Origin: Pantoea sp.
Lineage (GTDB): Bacteria > Pseudomonadota > Gammaproteobacteria > Enterobacterales > Enterobacteriaceae
Reading direction: 5' to 3'
NCBI RefSeq assembly: GCF_028283705.1
Contig: NZ_JAPWKD010000032.1
Span: 62,001 to 126,000 of the forward strand
DNA: 64,000 nt
The first letter of the stretch is position 1, and each line of letters starts with the position of its first letter. The notes under the pieces were generated by a model. That model saw only the letters and a list, made by a program, of their open reading frames with translations, was not told where the DNA came from and did not search any database. The position numbers were made by a program, and so were the translations under genes. Of the stretch, positions 11,376 to 21,967 are shown one piece after another.

Positions 11376-11999
11376 TTATTGGCGATGCGTCAAAATGGAG
11401 TCGACCAGGCCATACTCTACCGCTTCACTGGCAGAGAGGAAACGATCGCGCTCAGTGTCGCGCTCGATCTGCTCCAGCGATTTACCGGTATGCTCAGCCA
11501 TCAGCTCATTCATACGCTGCTTAACTTTCAGAATCTCACGCGCATGGATTTCAATATCCGTAGCCTGCCCCTGATAACCACCCAGCGGTTGGTGAATCAT
11601 GACACGCGAGTTAGGCAGGCAGAAGCGTTTGCCTTTCGTGCCTGCGGTCAGCAGGAACGCACCCATCGAACAAGCCTGGCCCATACAAATGGTGCTTACG
11701 TCAGGCTTGATGAATTTCATTGTGTCATAAATTGACATACCGGCGGTAATCACACCACCCGGTGAGTTAATGTAGAGGTAGATATCCTTCTCAGGATTCT
11801 CCGCTTCCAGAAACAGCATCTGCGCCACGATCAGGTTAGCCATATGATCTTCAACCTGGCCGGTCAGGAAGATCACACGCTCTTTGAGCAGGCGGGAATA
11901 GATGTCGTAAGAACGCTCGCCGCGCGAGGTTTGTTCGACCACCATTGGCACCAGCGCCATCTGCGGTGCAGTAAATTCACGATCGCCACTGTATGACAT
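11376..11999 (-). CDS. clpP: ATP-dependent Clp protease proteolytic subunit ClpP
   Basis: ClpP forms the tetradecameric serine protease chamber used by ClpX and ClpA. The start MSYSGDRE was chosen over an in-frame ATG 11 codons upstream because it has a strong AGGAG site and gives 207 residues, the E. coli length. By that alignment the catalytic triad is Ser111 (in QACSMGAF), His136 (MIHQPLGG) and Asp185. The residue just before the nucleophile is Cys where E. coli has Ala, a small change next to the active site. The N-terminal propeptide of about 14 residues is expected to be removed. Confidence 0.97.
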   Translation of the reverse strand: MSYSGDREFTAPQMALVPMVVEQTSRGERSYDIYSRLLKERVIFLTGQVEDHMANLIVAQMLFLEAENPEKDIYLYINSPGGVITAGMSIYDTMKFIKPDVSTICMGQACSMGAFLLTAGTKGKRFCLPNSRVMIHQPLGGYQGQATDIEIHAREILKVKQRMNELMAEHTGKSLEQIERDTERDRFLSASEAVEYGLVDSILTHRQ

Positions 12000-12283
12000 T
12001 ACCGTCTCCTGGATAAATTTCGTTGGCAACATTCTGTACCGATTTTACGTGAGGCGTGCGACGAAAACCATGCGCTGCCTCCTCACTCCGACACCAACAG
12101 GACGGTTAATCAGTCAGTTTCACTGTCTTCATGCATTCTCCCTGTATCTGGGGATGCTGCCCAGTTATTTCAAGCATAACAACCTTTTCCCTAATCGCTA
12201 ACACGGAAAAAGAGCTTAGCGAATAATTTGCCGATTAATTAATCAAATAGAAGACAAATCCAGGGACTTTAGCGAAAAAAATA
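12000..12283. other. Intergenic region between clpP and the tig terminator
   Basis: About 280 bases hold the sigma-32-like clpP promoter described separately and an AT-rich segment (about 12190-12260). No additional open reading frame with a credible ribosome site was seen. Confidence 0.6.
12146..12174 (-). promoter_or_regulatory. Sigma-32 (heat shock) promoter of clpP
   Basis: The minus strand reads CTTGAA (12169-12174), 15 bases, then CCCCAGAT (12146-12153). This matches the sigma-32 pattern with one change in the -10 element. It implies a leader of about 140 nucleotides before clpP and co-induction with lon. Confidence 0.75.
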
Positions 12284-12313
12284 AAAAGCCCGCGACTTTT
12301 TGGTCGCGGGCTT
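12284..12313 (-). terminator. Intrinsic terminator of tig
   Basis: An 11-bp GC-rich stem (12286-12296 with 12303-12313) is followed on the minus strand by a T-rich run. It is placed 24 bases after the tig stop. Confidence 0.9.
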
Positions 12314-12336
12314 CGCACTTCGTGTTAACTAACGAA

Positions 12337-13641
12337 TCAGGCTGAAGCAGTCTGGTTCATCAGTTCCTGGAAGTTAGTCGCTTTGTCGGTAACTTTTGCT
12401 TTTTCCAGCACCGCTTCTACTGCTTGTTCTTCCAGCGCTACGTTGCGCATGTTGTTCATCAGCTCGTTGTTCTTGCTGTAGAACTCGATTACTTCCTGCG
12501 GATCTTCGTACGCAGAAGCCATCTCTTCGATCAGCGCTTTAACGCGGGTTTCATCAGCCTGCAGCTCGTTGGTGCGAATCACTTCGCCCAGCAGCAGACC
12601 CACAACAACGCGGCGTTTCGCCTGCTCTTCGAACAGCTCGCGCGGCAGTTCCAGCGCTTGCTTCTCGTTGCCACCGAAACGCTGAGCCGCCTGGCGACGC
12701 AGAACATCGATCTCGCTGTCGATCAGGGCAGCCGGCACGTCGATAGCATTGGCGTTAACCAGGCCGTCGATCGCCTGAGACTTCAGACGGTTACGGATTG
12801 CGCCTTTCAGCTCGCGCTCCATGTTCTTACGTACTTCAGTACGCAGACCTGCTACTGAACCATCTTCCACGCCGAAACGCTGGATGAATTCTTCGGTCAG
12901 TTCCGGCAGTTCACGTACTTCAACTTTCTTCAGTACGATTTCGAACTTCGCGTCTTTACCTTTCAGGTTTTCCGCGTGGTAATCTTCCGGGAATTTCACG
13001 TCGATGGTGAAGGTTTCACCGGCTTTGTGACCCACAACGCCTTCTTCAAAGCCCGGGATCATGCGGCCCTGGCCCATGGCCAGAACGAAGTCAGAGGCTT
13101 TACCACCTTCGAACTCTTCGCCGTCAACAGAACCGGTGAAGTCGATGGTCGCGCGATCTTCAGCACCAGCGGCTGCATCGCTCTCTTTCCAGGTTGCCTG
13201 CTGCTTGCGCAGGGTTTCCAGCATGGTATCGACGTCAGCGTCGGTCACTTCAACAACCGGCTTTTCAACTTCGATGGTGTCGAGGCCTTTCAGCTCAACT
13301 TCCGGATAGACTTCGAATTCAACCGTAAAGGTGAAGTCTTCACCCAGCTTGTATTCACCTGGAACGTAGTTCGGTGCACCAGCCGGATTAATTTTTTCTT
13401 TAATGATGGCGTCAACAAAGTTGCGCTGCATCAGATCGCCCAGCACGTCCTGGCGAACAGATGCACCGTAGCGCTGAGCTACGATCTGCATCGGCACTTT
13501 GCCTTTACGGAAACCATCGATACGGACTTTCTTCGCCACATCCACCAGTTCTTTCTTCACTGCGCTTTCGATGCTGTCAGCTGCAACAGTAATCGTAATG
13601 CGACGGCCCAGACCCTGAGTGGTTTCTACTGAAACTGTCAT
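12337..13641 (-). CDS. tig: Trigger factor
   Basis: Trigger factor is the ribosome-bound chaperone with peptidyl-prolyl isomerase activity that meets nascent chains at the exit tunnel. The 434-residue product has the N-terminal ribosome-binding domain with the signature GFRKGKVP near 43-50 (the ribosome contact loop), the FKBP-like isomerase domain at about 150-245 ([18 protein letters not shown]), and the helical C-terminal chaperone domain. The ribosome site is GAGGT. Order tig-clpP-clpX-lon is that of E. coli. Confidence 0.98.
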   Translation of the reverse strand: MTVSVETTQGLGRRITITVAADSIESAVKKELVDVAKKVRIDGFRKGKVPMQIVAQRYGASVRQDVLGDLMQRNFVDAIIKEKINPAGAPNYVPGEYKLGEDFTFTVEFEVYPEVELKGLDTIEVEKPVVEVTDADVDTMLETLRKQQATWKESDAAAGAEDRATIDFTGSVDGEEFEGGKASDFVLAMGQGRMIPGFEEGVVGHKAGETFTIDVKFPEDYHAENLKGKDAKFEIVLKKVEVRELPELTEEFIQRFGVEDGSVAGLRTEVRKNMERELKGAIRNRLKSQAIDGLVNANAIDVPAALIDSEIDVLRRQAAQRFGGNEKQALELPRELFEEQAKRRVVVGLLLGEVIRTNELQADETRVKALIEEMASAYEDPQEVIEFYSKNNELMNNMRNVALEEQAVEAVLEKAKVTDKATNFQELMNQTASA

Positions 13642-13792
13642 CTTGCTACCTCAAAAAATCACGTGCTCGGTCAACTTCAGACACCACACATATGAAATGC
13701 GCCGTATCCAACTAACGGGAGGGCATCTGCTGACAGAACCTGTTCCCTGTTGTCAGAAGCTCCCGAAGACATTCCGGAAAAATAGACGCCGC

Positions 13793-13821
13793 ATTATAGC
13801 GGCATCACCGGGGCGAGTCGA
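13793..13821 (-). promoter_or_regulatory. Putative sigma-70 promoter of tig
   Basis: The minus strand has a perfect TATAAT (13793-13798) and, 17 bases upstream, TCGACT (13816-13821), four of six matches to the -35 consensus. It would give a leader of about 145 nucleotides. Confidence 0.5.
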
Positions 13822-13900
13822 GGCTGCAAAGTCACCACTTTTAAACGGTTTTGCTGCTTTTTTGCGCCGCAGATCGCGTTTAGGAGCAAATAAGGAAGAG

Positions 13901-13922
13901 AAAACGGCCCGCAGGCCGTTTT
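13901..13922 (-). terminator. Intrinsic terminator of bolA
   Basis: A perfect 9-bp stem with AAAA/TTTT ends (13901-13909 with 13914-13922) lies directly after the bolA stop codon; T residues follow on the minus strand. Confidence 0.75.
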
Positions 13923-13943
13923 ATATAGATTAAGTAAGAAAAA

Positions 13944-14258
13944 TCAGGCGAGCGTACCAGCACCACGACAATTAGGGGAAGCCAGCACCGTGTCCTGTAA
14001 GCCATCCCACTCTTTTTGTGTGTAAGTATGCAGTGCCAGCGCATGTACGCCTCCTGCAAACTCAGCCGTTAGCTCACTGTAAATGGAGCGATGGCGGGCT
14101 AAAAAACGCTGGCCGGTAAAGCAGTCACTGACGATCACCACCTTAAAGTGACTTTCAGAACCAGCAGGCACGTTATGACGGTAGCTTTCATCATGCACTT
14201 CGAGGTGTGCAGGGTCGAATGCCTTACGCAGCTTTTCTTCTATTTCTTCGCGAATCAT
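13944..14258 (-). CDS. bolA: Stress-induced morphogen BolA
   Basis: BolA is a small cytoplasmic regulator that partners with monothiol glutaredoxins and affects cell shape and envelope genes on stress. The start MIREEIEE was taken over an upstream in-frame ATG (44 codons earlier) because it matches the E. coli N-terminus and gives 104 residues. The family core [18 protein letters not shown] and the C-terminal histidine in HALALHTYT are present. A weak AGGAGTG ribosome site precedes it. It lies between tig and yajG as in E. coli. Confidence 0.95.
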   Translation of the reverse strand: MIREEIEEKLRKAFDPAHLEVHDESYRHNVPAGSESHFKVVIVSDCFTGQRFLARHRSIYSELTAEFAGGVHALALHTYTQKEWDGLQDTVLASPNCRGAGTLA

Positions 14259-14528
14259 TGTTAACACTCCTCTACGGCGAGCGCTGTGCCTCATCTGTTT
14301 AAATATTAGTAGGTTTTTAACCATTTCCGCAGGGAAGCTGGAAAAAATAATGTGCGCTGCGCATCTTAACCTGCCTGCCACGCAGGTCAACGGGGGTTTA
14401 TCTCAGTCAATCTGAAAAAAGCCTTTACAATCAATTTCCACTGGCGGAGGGCTTTTTTCGCTGTCATGCAATGCTATGATGGCCGCAGTTTTGCAAACCA
14501 ACCTATATACCCGCTAACGAGAATGAGT

Positions 14529-15107
14529 ATGTTGAAAAAACTGTTATTCCCTCTGCTGGCTGCATTTATTTTGGCCGGCTGCGCCAGCAATAATACGACG
14601 CTGAATATCGAACCAAAAATTCAGCTGCCACAGCAGGATCCAAGCCTGATGGGCGTGACCGTCAGCATCAATGGCGCCGATCAACGTAGCGATCAGGCAC
14701 TGGCAAAAGTAAACCGCGACGGCCAGCTGGTCACCCTCACACCATCCCGTGACCTGCGTTTCCTGCTGCAGGAAGTGCTGGAGAAACAGATGACCGCACG
14801 TGGCTATATGGTTGGCCCGAATGGCGCGGTTGATCTGCAAATTGTGGTTAATGGTCTGTATGCCGATGTGACACAGGGCAACGTGCGTTACAGCATTACC
14901 ACTAAAGCGGACATTTCTATTATTGCTACCGCGAAAAATGGTAACAAACAGATTAAAAACTACCGCCAGACCTACAGCGTAGAAGGCGCATTCACTGCGA
15001 CCAACGACAAGATCACCAACGCGGTTAACTCCACGCTTGGCGACGTGATTGCTGATATGGCGCAGGATACCAGCGTACATAACTTCATCAAACAGAACGC
15101 CCGTTAA
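14529..15107 (+). CDS. yajG: Lipoprotein YajG
   Basis: This is a 192-residue predicted lipoprotein, the same length as E. coli YajG. The signal peptide ends in a lipobox LAGC with the lipidated cysteine at residue 18; the residue after it is Ala, which favours outer-membrane sorting. Most of the mature part is highly like E. coli (DPSLMGVTVSINGADQR). The ATG at 14529 was chosen by alignment; an in-frame ATG two codons earlier is possible. Function is unknown. It sits just ahead of ampG on the same strand. Confidence 0.92.
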   Translation: MLKKLLFPLLAAFILAGCASNNTTLNIEPKIQLPQQDPSLMGVTVSINGADQRSDQALAKVNRDGQLVTLTPSRDLRFLLQEVLEKQMTARGYMVGPNGAVDLQIVVNGLYADVTQGNVRYSITTKADISIIATAKNGNKQIKNYRQTYSVEGAFTATNDKITNAVNSTLGDVIADMAQDTSVHNFIKQNAR

Positions 15108-15121
15108 TCTCGCCGTTCTTC

Positions 15122-15143
15122 GCCCGGCCTCCTCTGGCCGGGC
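15122..15143 (+). terminator. GC-rich hairpin between yajG and ampG
   Basis: An 8-bp perfect stem (15122-15129 with 15136-15143) follows the yajG stop but lacks a T-run, so it may only attenuate or protect the yajG 3' end rather than stop transcription into ampG. Confidence 0.45.
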
Positions 15144-15160
15144 TTCACTTCAGGTTGGCT

Positions 15161-16654
15161 ATGACTTCTCACTATCTGCGCATTTTTACCCAACGTAACG
15201 CCGCCGTTTTACTGCTGCTGGGTTTCGCTTCCGGACTGCCACTGGCGTTAACTGCAGGGACATTGCAGGCATGGATGACCGTTGAGAACGTTGATCTGAA
15301 AACCATTGGTTTTTTCTCCCTTGTCGGCCAGGCCTATGTGTTCAAGTTCCTGTGGTCACCGATGATGGACCGTTACACCCCACCTTTTCTTGGCCGTCGC
15401 CGTGGCTGGTTGCTGGTTACGCAACTGGCGCTCATCGGTGGCATTATCGCGATGGGCTATATGCAGCCCTCACGCGATTTAACGCTGCTGGCGACCCTTG
15501 CAGTGCTGGTCGCCTTCTGCTCCGCCTCACAGGATATTGTGTTTGATGCGTGGAAAACCGACATACTGCCGCCCGAAGAGCGCGGCAGCGGCGCGGCAAT
15601 TACCGTATTAGGTTATCGCCTGGCGATGCTGATTTCCGGCGGCCTCGCGCTTTGGCTGGCCGATCGCTACCTGGGCTGGCAGGCCACTTACTGGTTGATG
15701 GCCGGACTGATGGTGCCTGGCCTGATCGCCACATTGCTGGCGAAAGAGCCGGCGGTCCCGGCCAATGAGCCGCACAGCCTGCGCCAGGCGGTTTCGCTGC
15801 CACTGAAAGACTTCTTCCTGCGCAACAATGCCTGGTTGCTCATCACGCTAATCATCCTTTATAAGCTGGGCGATGCGTTCGCAGCCTCACTCACCACCAC
15901 GTTCCTGATCCGGGGCGTCGGTTTTAATGCAGGCGATGTCGGGCTGGTCAATAAAACCCTTGGCTTACTGGCTACCATCGTGGGTGCGCTGTATGGCGGC
16001 ATGTTAATGCAACGCCTGAGCCTGTTCCGCGCGCTGATGATCTTTGGCGTGTTACAGGCGGTCTCCAACTTTGCTTACTGGTTGCTGGCGGTCACTCCAC
16101 CGCATTTGTGGAGTATGGCCAGCGCGGTATTTATCGAGAACCTGTGCGGTGGGATGGGCACGGCAGCCTTTGTCGCGCTGCTGATGACGCTCTGCAATAA
16201 ATCCTTTTCCGCCACCCAGTTCGCCCTGCTCTCGGCACTTTCTGCCGTTGGCAGGGTATATGTCGGCCCTGCGGCTGGCTGGCTGGTTGAACTCTGGGGC
16301 TGGTCAACGTTTTACGCCTTTACGGTCTTCGCAGGCGTACCGGGCCTGCTGCTGCTCTGGGTATGCCGTAACACGCTTCAGGCGATCCAGGAAAGCGGCG
16401 AATTTATCACCCGTAGCTATTGCCCGCAGGGGTATCGCTGGACCGTACGCCTGTTCAGCCTCGGATGTGCATTGCTGGCTCTGTGGTTGCTGGCGCTGGC
16501 GCTCGGCGCCGCAGGAATCTGGCAGAGCGGGAATTTGGTCACACATCTGTTTGAGGCAGGAATGGCCCTGGCCTTAATCGCCGTGGCATTTGGGGTGACA
16601 CTGGATTACCTGGCGCTGCGAAAACACCCGCGGATAAAACAGCATCAGTCTTAA
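15161..16654 (+). CDS. ampG: Muropeptide permease AmpG
   Basis: AmpG is the inner-membrane major-facilitator protein that imports GlcNAc-anhydromuropeptides for cell-wall recycling and thereby feeds AmpR-controlled beta-lactamase induction. The 497-residue product shows many hydrophobic helices (about 12-14) and strongly conserved stretches such as GFASGLPLALT near the N-terminus and LCGGMGTAAFVALLM in the middle. The ATG at 15161 was chosen; a TTG two codons earlier is in frame. Position downstream of yajG is as in E. coli. Confidence 0.96.
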   Translation: MTSHYLRIFTQRNAAVLLLLGFASGLPLALTAGTLQAWMTVENVDLKTIGFFSLVGQAYVFKFLWSPMMDRYTPPFLGRRRGWLLVTQLALIGGIIAMGYMQPSRDLTLLATLAVLVAFCSASQDIVFDAWKTDILPPEERGSGAAITVLGYRLAMLISGGLALWLADRYLGWQATYWLMAGLMVPGLIATLLAKEPAVPANEPHSLRQAVSLPLKDFFLRNNAWLLITLIILYKLGDAFAASLTTTFLIRGVGFNAGDVGLVNKTLGLLATIVGALYGGMLMQRLSLFRALMIFGVLQAVSNFAYWLLAVTPPHLWSMASAVFIENLCGGMGTAAFVALLMTLCNKSFSATQFALLSALSAVGRVYVGPAAGWLVELWGWSTFYAFTVFAGVPGLLLLWVCRNTLQAIQESGEFITRSYCPQGYRWTVRLFSLGCALLALWLLALALGAAGIWQSGNLVTHLFEAGMALALIAVAFGVTLDYLALRKHPRIKQHQS

Positions 16655-17012
16655 TCACTATATTGTGGTTGGCGAAATAATTGACGAAAAAATATCTGCG
16701 ACTAATTTTAGTAGATAGCATTTTTTCGCAACGACAAAAAGAAACATTATATTAACAATCTCAGAAAATATTAAAAACCGGTGAGCAATTATTTTGTAGC
16801 TTTCTTATCGCATAAATGATGCAAAATTGTTAAATAAATGGGTATTAAAAGTACGGTTTATGCTTTCCCTGTTTTTACTGCGGTTACTATCATTTGTTTT
16901 TGTTATATTGACGCCAACTGCTTGTCTCTTTTAATAATTTGTCACCCTGCGCAACATCTGTGACACCCTTAGCAAAAGGTGTCAACAGGCTCCTGACACA
17001 TCCTTAAGCTGG
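16655..17012. other. AT-rich region between ampG and the cyoA promoter
   Basis: This 360-base region has no credible gene. An imperfect hairpin at about 16684-16729, with A-rich left and T-rich right arms, could be the ampG terminator. Sequence near 16829-16845 (TGTTAAATAAATGGG) resembles the ArcA-binding pattern GTTAATTAAATGTTA; ArcA represses cyo in E. coli, so a role is plausible but was not tested. The rest is AT-rich leader. Confidence 0.4.
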
Positions 17013-17041
17013 TTTACACTGTATAAACCTTCCCGTAAAAT
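17013..17041 (+). promoter_or_regulatory. Sigma-70 promoter of cyoABCDE
   Basis: TTTACA at 17013-17018 and TAAAAT at 17036-17041 are exactly 17 bases apart, each with five of six consensus matches. The start would fall near 17048, leaving a leader of about 43 nucleotides before the cyoA ATG. Confidence 0.7.
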
Positions 17042-17090
17042 GCGCGCACACTTAAACGACAATAGAGCCCTTTGTCATTGAGGTCGTTAA

Positions 17091-18002
17091 ATGAGACTCA
17101 GGAAATACAATAAAAGTTTGGGGATTTTGTCATTAATTGCAGGCGCTGTATTACTCAGCGGCTGCGATAGTGCGTTGTTAAATCCCAAAGGACAGATTGC
17201 ACTGGAGCAACGTTCGTTGATTCTGACAGCTTTCGGCTTGATGTTGATCGTCGTTATCCCCGCAGTCTTTATGGCGGTATTTTTTGCCTGGAAATATCGG
17301 GCGACCAATACCGAAGCGAAGTATAGCCCCAACTGGTCACACTCTAACAAAGTGGAAGCCGTGGTCTGGACCATTCCAATCCTGATCATTCTCTTCCTCG
17401 GCGTTCTGACCTGGAAATCAACCCACGCGCTGGAGCCGAGCAAACCGCTGGCTTCTGACGTGAAACCGGTTGAGATCGATGTCGTGGCGCTGGACTGGAA
17501 ATGGCTGTTTATCTACCCGGAACAGGGTATTGCAACCGTTAACCAAATTGCCTTCCCGGCAAACACGCCAGTCAGCTTCAAAATTACTTCCAACTCCGTC
17601 ATGAACTCCTTCTTTATTCCTACGCTGGGTAGCCAGATCTACGCGATGGCGGGCATGCAGACCAAACTGCACCTGATCGCCAACGAGCCGGGAATTTTCG
17701 ACGGTATCTCTGCTAACTTCAGTGGTCGCGGTTTCTCTGGTATGAAGTTCAAAGCCATTGCTACCAAAGACGACGCGGAATTCCAGCAGTGGGTCGCCAA
17801 AGTTAAAGCGGCACCTGACACGCTGACCACCATGGATGATTTCGAGAAACTGGCTGCGCCAAGCGAAAATCACCCGGTGGAATATTTCTCAACAGCCAAT
17901 CCAGAACTGTTCAAGCAAGTTATTGATAAGTTCAAGATGAGCCACGGGAAGATGGACATGCCTGCAGGCATGGACATGAGTCACGCCGGAGCCGAGGAAT
18001 AA
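17091..18002 (+). CDS. cyoA: Cytochrome bo3 ubiquinol oxidase subunit II
   Basis: Subunit II of the proton-pumping ubiquinol oxidase. It is a lipoprotein with lipobox LSGC (Cys25), two transmembrane helices (about 40-65 and 85-110) and a periplasmic cupredoxin-like domain that, as in other quinol oxidases, lacks the CuA ligands. The product has 303 residues, slightly shorter than E. coli (315). The C-terminal tail is rich in Met, His and Gly. First gene of a tight cyoABCDE operon. Confidence 0.97.
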   Translation: MRLRKYNKSLGILSLIAGAVLLSGCDSALLNPKGQIALEQRSLILTAFGLMLIVVIPAVFMAVFFAWKYRATNTEAKYSPNWSHSNKVEAVVWTIPILIILFLGVLTWKSTHALEPSKPLASDVKPVEIDVVALDWKWLFIYPEQGIATVNQIAFPANTPVSFKITSNSVMNSFFIPTLGSQIYAMAGMQTKLHLIANEPGIFDGISANFSGRGFSGMKFKAIATKDDAEFQQWVAKVKAAPDTLTTMDDFEKLAAPSENHPVEYFSTANPELFKQVIDKFKMSHGKMDMPAGMDMSHAGAEE

Positions 18003-18006
18003 TACG

Positions 18007-19989
18007 ATGTTCGGAAAATTAACACTGGATGCAGTGCCGTACCATGAGCCGATTATCATGGTCACGGTTGCCGGTATCATCATAGGTGGTCTGGCTGTCA
18101 TTGCAGCCATCACCTACTTTGGTAAATGGCAATATCTCTGGTCTGAATGGCTGACGTCAATCGACCATAAAAAACTGGGTGTCATGTACATCATCATGGC
18201 GTTTGTCATGCTGCTGCGCGGCTTCGCCGATGCGGTGATGATGCGTACCCAACAGGTTATGGCTTCCGCCGGGGAAGCAGGCATACTCCCACCACACCAC
18301 TACGACCAGATCTTCACCGCCCACGGCGTGATCATGATCTTCTTCGTGGCGATGCCTTTCGTGGTCGGTCTGATGAACATCGCGGTACCGCTGCAAATCG
18401 GTGCACGTGACGTTGCCTTCCCGTTCCTGAACAACCTGAGCTTCTGGTTCACTGCGATCGGTGTGATCCTGGTTAACCTGTCGCTGGGTGTGGGCGAGTT
18501 CGCGCAGACTGGCTGGCTGGCCTATCCGCCGCTTTCGGGTGCGGAGTACAGTCCTGGGGTCGGGGTCGATTACTGGATCTGGAGTCTTCAGCTATCCGGT
18601 ATCGGGACCACGCTGACCGGTATCAACTTCTTCGTGACCATTCTGAAGATGCGTGCGCCGGGCATGGACCTGTTCAAAATGCCGGTATTTACCTGGGCTT
18701 CCCTGTGTACTAACGTCCTGATCATCGCTGCGTTCCCGGTTCTGACCGTTACGCTGGCACTGTTGACCCTCGACCGTTACCTCGGCTTCCATTTCTTCAC
18801 CAATGAAATGGGCGGTAACATGATGATGTACGTCAACCTGATTTGGGTCTGGGGTCACCCGGAAGTATACATCCTCGTTCTGCCGGTATTTGGTGTCTTC
18901 GCTGAAGTCACTGCGACCTTCTCGAAAAAGCGTCTGTTTGGTTACACCTCTCTGGTGTGGGCGACCATCGCGATTACCGTACTGTCGTTCATCGTTTGGC
19001 TGCACCACTTCTTCACCATGGGTGCGGGCGCGAACGTAAACGCCTTCTTCGGTATCATGACGATGATCATCGCGATTCCGACCGGCGTGAAAATCTTTAA
19101 CTGGCTGTTCACCATGTATCAGGGTCGTGTCGAGTTCCACTCAGCAATGCTGTGGACTATCGGCTTCCTGGTCACCTTCTCTATCGGTGGTATGACAGGT
19201 GTTCTGCTGGCGGTACCGGGTGCGGACTTCGTCCTGCACAACAGCCTGTTCCTGATTGCGCACTTCCACAACGTCATCATCGGTGGTGTGGTGTTCGGTT
19301 GTATGGCTGGCGTGACCTACTGGTTCCCGAAAGCCTTCGGCTTCACCCTGAACGAGACCTGGGGCAAACGCGCCTTCTGGTTCTGGATCATCGGCTTCTT
19401 CGTTGCGTTTATGCCGCTGTACGCGCTGGGCTTCATGGGTATGACCCGTCGTATCAGCCAGGACATCGATCCGCAGTTCCACTCACTGCTGGTAGTTGCC
19501 GCTTGCGGTGCTGCGCTGATTGCCTGTGGCATCCTGTGCCAGCTGATCATGTTTTACGTTTCTGTGCGTGACCGCGACCAGAACCGTGACCTGACCGGTG
19601 ACCCGTGGGGTGGTCGTACGCTGGAGTGGGCAACCTCTTCACCGCCGCCGTTCTACAACTTTGCTGTAATCCCGCACGTTCACGAGCGCGATGCTTTCTG
19701 GGAAATGAAAGAGAAAGGCGAAGCGTATCAGCAGCCGGCTAAATATGAAGAAATTCATATGCCGAAAAACAGTGGTGCTGCCATTGTTATCGCTGCCTTC
19801 GGTACGATCTTCGGTTTCGCGGCTATCTGGCACATCTGGTGGCTGGTGGTTGTTGCCTTCCTGGGCATGATCATCTCCTGGATTGTGAAGAGTTTCGATG
19901 AAGACGTGGATTACTACGTACCGGTTGCGGAAATCGAGCAGATCGAGAAGAAGCACTTTGACGAAATCAGCAAAGCAGGTCTGAAATAA
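18007..19989 (+). CDS. cyoB: Cytochrome bo3 ubiquinol oxidase subunit I
   Basis: This is the catalytic haem-copper subunit, holding low-spin haem b, haem o3 and CuB. The 660-residue protein has about 15 transmembrane helices. Ligand motifs are visible: the CuB/cross-link region WGHPEVYI, the HHFFTMG pair, and HFHNVIIGG with haem histidines. It starts four bases after the cyoA stop and overlaps cyoC by one base (TAATG), indicating coupled translation. Confidence 0.98.
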   Translation: MFGKLTLDAVPYHEPIIMVTVAGIIIGGLAVIAAITYFGKWQYLWSEWLTSIDHKKLGVMYIIMAFVMLLRGFADAVMMRTQQVMASAGEAGILPPHHYDQIFTAHGVIMIFFVAMPFVVGLMNIAVPLQIGARDVAFPFLNNLSFWFTAIGVILVNLSLGVGEFAQTGWLAYPPLSGAEYSPGVGVDYWIWSLQLSGIGTTLTGINFFVTILKMRAPGMDLFKMPVFTWASLCTNVLIIAAFPVLTVTLALLTLDRYLGFHFFTNEMGGNMMMYVNLIWVWGHPEVYILVLPVFGVFAEVTATFSKKRLFGYTSLVWATIAITVLSFIVWLHHFFTMGAGANVNAFFGIMTMIIAIPTGVKIFNWLFTMYQGRVEFHSAMLWTIGFLVTFSIGGMTGVLLAVPGADFVLHNSLFLIAHFHNVIIGGVVFGCMAGVTYWFPKAFGFTLNETWGKRAFWFWIIGFFVAFMPLYALGFMGMTRRISQDIDPQFHSLLVVAACGAALIACGILCQLIMFYVSVRDRDQNRDLTGDPWGGRTLEWATSSPPPFYNFAVIPHVHERDAFWEMKEKGEAYQQPAKYEEIHMPKNSGAAIVIAAFGTIFGFAAIWHIWWLVVVAFLGMIISWIVKSFDEDVDYYVPVAEIEQIEKKHFDEISKAGLK

Positions 19990-20606
19990 TGTCAACTCAA
20001 ACTGTGACGACACACCACCACGACGCCCATGCGGAGCATGGGCATCACGATGCAGGAGCCAATAAAGTCTTTGGTTTCTGGATCTACCTGATGAGTGACT
20101 GCATCATCTTCGCAACCCTGTTTGCGACTTATGCAGTCATGGTCAACAACACTGCCGGTGGCCCGGCAGGTAAAGATATCTTCGAACTGCCGTTTGTACT
20201 GGTAGAAACCGCGCTGCTGCTGCTGAGCTCCATTACCTACGGTATGGCAGTTATCGCGATGAACAACCAGAACAAGGGCGCGGTCATCAGCTGGCTGGCG
20301 TTGACCTTCCTGTTCGGTGCCGGATTTATCGGGATGGAAATCTATGAATTCCATCACCTGATCATGGAAGGCTTCGGTCCAGACCGTAGCGGCTTCCTGT
20401 CGGCATTCTTTACCCTGGTTGGTACGCACGGTCTGCACGTCACCTCTGGTCTGATCTGGATGGCTGTTCTGATGTTCCAGATCTCCAAACGTGGCCTGTC
20501 GGCGACTAACCGCACTCGTATCATGTGTCTGAGCCTGTTCTGGCACTTCCTCGATGTGGTGTGGATCTGCGTATTCACCATTGTTTATCTGATGGGGGCC
20601 ATGTAA
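19989..20606 (+). CDS. cyoC: Cytochrome bo3 ubiquinol oxidase subunit III
   Basis: Subunit III supports assembly and stability of the bo3 oxidase. The product has 205 residues, a His/Ala-rich cytoplasmic N-terminus (residues 8-25) and five predicted transmembrane helices, typical of quinol oxidases, with conserved stretches [10 protein letters not shown] and [14 protein letters not shown]. The ATG overlaps the cyoB stop by one base, and its own stop overlaps the cyoD start by one base. Confidence 0.97.
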   Translation: MSTQTVTTHHHDAHAEHGHHDAGANKVFGFWIYLMSDCIIFATLFATYAVMVNNTAGGPAGKDIFELPFVLVETALLLLSSITYGMAVIAMNNQNKGAVISWLALTFLFGAGFIGMEIYEFHHLIMEGFGPDRSGFLSAFFTLVGTHGLHVTSGLIWMAVLMFQISKRGLSATNRTRIMCLSLFWHFLDVVWICVFTIVYLMGAM

Positions 20607-20935
20607 TGAGTCATTCTGTAACTGACCATGGTGCATCTCACGGTAGCGTGAAGTCCTACATGATTGGCTTCATCCTGTCGATCATCCTGACGGCAATCCC
20701 GTTCTGGATGGTGATGGATGGCAGCGCTTCTCACGGCACCATTCTGGGTGTGGTTCTGGTGTGTGCGGTGGTTCAGGTGCTGGTGCATCTGGTTTACTTC
20801 CTGCATCTGGACAGCAAATCTGAGGGTGGCTGGAACATGGTGGCCATTGTCTTTGCGGCAGTTATTATCCTGATTGTCGTCGTAGGCTCACTGTGGATTA
20901 TGTGGAACCTCAACTACAACATGATGGTCCACTAA
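20606..20935 (+). CDS. cyoD: Cytochrome bo3 ubiquinol oxidase subunit IV
   Basis: Small membrane subunit that helps CuB binding and complex assembly. It has 109 residues, equal to E. coli, with three transmembrane helices (about 17-37, 46-66, 79-101). I used the ATG at 20606, which overlaps the cyoC stop (TAATG); the frame is open further upstream inside cyoC but that part shows no family resemblance. Confidence 0.96.
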   Translation: MSHSVTDHGASHGSVKSYMIGFILSIILTAIPFWMVMDGSASHGTILGVVLVCAVVQVLVHLVYFLHLDSKSEGGWNMVAIVFAAVIILIVVVGSLWIMWNLNYNMMVH

Positions 20936-20944
20936 GAGTCGCTC

Positions 20945-21835
20945 ATGATGATTAAGCAATACCTGCAAGTAACAAAACCAGGAATTATTTTCGGCAATTT
21001 AATTTCTGTGATCGGTGGATTCCTGCTGGCCTCCAAAGGCAGCATTGATTACACCCTGTTCCTCATCTCACTGGTTGGTGTATCGCTGGTCGTTGCATCA
21101 GGTTGTGTTTTCAACAACGTGATTGACCGCGATATCGATATCAAGATGGAGAGAACGCGGAATCGAGTGCTGGTGAAAGGCCTGATCTCGGCGAAAGTAA
21201 GCCTGGTTTATGCAACCGCATTAGGTATTGCTGGCTTTGCGTTGCTTTATTTCGGAGCTAACCCGCTGGCCATGTGGCTGGCGGTGCTGGGCTTCGTGGT
21301 ATACGTCGGCATTTACAGCCTCTACATGAAGCGTAATTCAGTCTACGGTACGCTGATTGGTAGCCTTTCCGGCGCAATGCCGCCGGTAATTGGCTACTGC
21401 GCGGTAACCAACGAGTTTGATGCTGGCGCGCTGATTCTGCTGGCGATCTTTAGCCTGTGGCAGATGCCGCATTCCTATGCGATTGCCATCTTCCGCTTTA
21501 AAGATTACCAGGCAGCGAATATCCCGGTTCTGCCGGTAGTGAAAGGCATTTCAGTGGCGAAGAATCATATTACGCTGTATATCCTGGCGTTTATGATTGC
21601 CACCCTGATGCTTTCGCTGGGCGGTTACGCTGGTTACAAATATCTGGTGGTTGCTGCGGCAGTGAGTGTCTGGTGGCTTGGGATGGCGCTTTCAGGTTAC
21701 AAAACCTCAAACGACAAAGTTTGGGCGCGTAAACTGTTTGTGTTCTCAATTGTTGCTGTCACCGCATTGAGCGTGATGATGTCGGTGGACTTTATGACCC
21801 CGGCGTCAAAAGACCTGCTGACTTACGTCTGGTAA
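20945..21835 (+). CDS. cyoE: Protohaem IX farnesyltransferase (haem O synthase)
   Basis: CyoE attaches farnesyl diphosphate to haem B to make haem O, the cofactor of the bo3 oxidase. The 296-residue product is a UbiA-type prenyltransferase with about nine transmembrane helices and the Asp-rich substrate site NNVIDRDID (residues 60-68) plus conserved [12 protein letters not shown]. It lies nine bases after cyoD and ends the operon at a strong terminator. The isoprenoid substrate is made by ispA at 32 kb in this window. Confidence 0.97.
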   Translation: MMIKQYLQVTKPGIIFGNLISVIGGFLLASKGSIDYTLFLISLVGVSLVVASGCVFNNVIDRDIDIKMERTRNRVLVKGLISAKVSLVYATALGIAGFALLYFGANPLAMWLAVLGFVVYVGIYSLYMKRNSVYGTLIGSLSGAMPPVIGYCAVTNEFDAGALILLAIFSLWQMPHSYAIAIFRFKDYQAANIPVLPVVKGISVAKNHITLYILAFMIATLMLSLGGYAGYKYLVVAAAVSVWWLGMALSGYKTSNDKVWARKLFVFSIVAVTALSVMMSVDFMTPASKDLLTYVW

Positions 21836-21854
21836 TTTAGCTCCGCAAGACCAT

Positions 21855-21886
21855 GAAAGGGCGCGAATTTCGCGCCCTTTCTTTTT
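21855..21886 (+). terminator. Intrinsic terminator of the cyo operon
   Basis: A perfect 12-bp stem with a three-base loop (21855-21866 with 21870-21881) is followed by five T residues. Confidence 0.93.
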
Positions 21887-21967
21887 GTTACCACTGCTTA
21901 AGAACAATTGTTTTACCCGCCCTGCCCTGCTCCCTAAAATAAGTGCAGCAAACTTACAGAGGTTGGA

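Noticed and set aside
14259-14465. Gearbox promoter of bolA
   Set aside because: Known in E. coli, but I could not pick out a convincing match here by eye.
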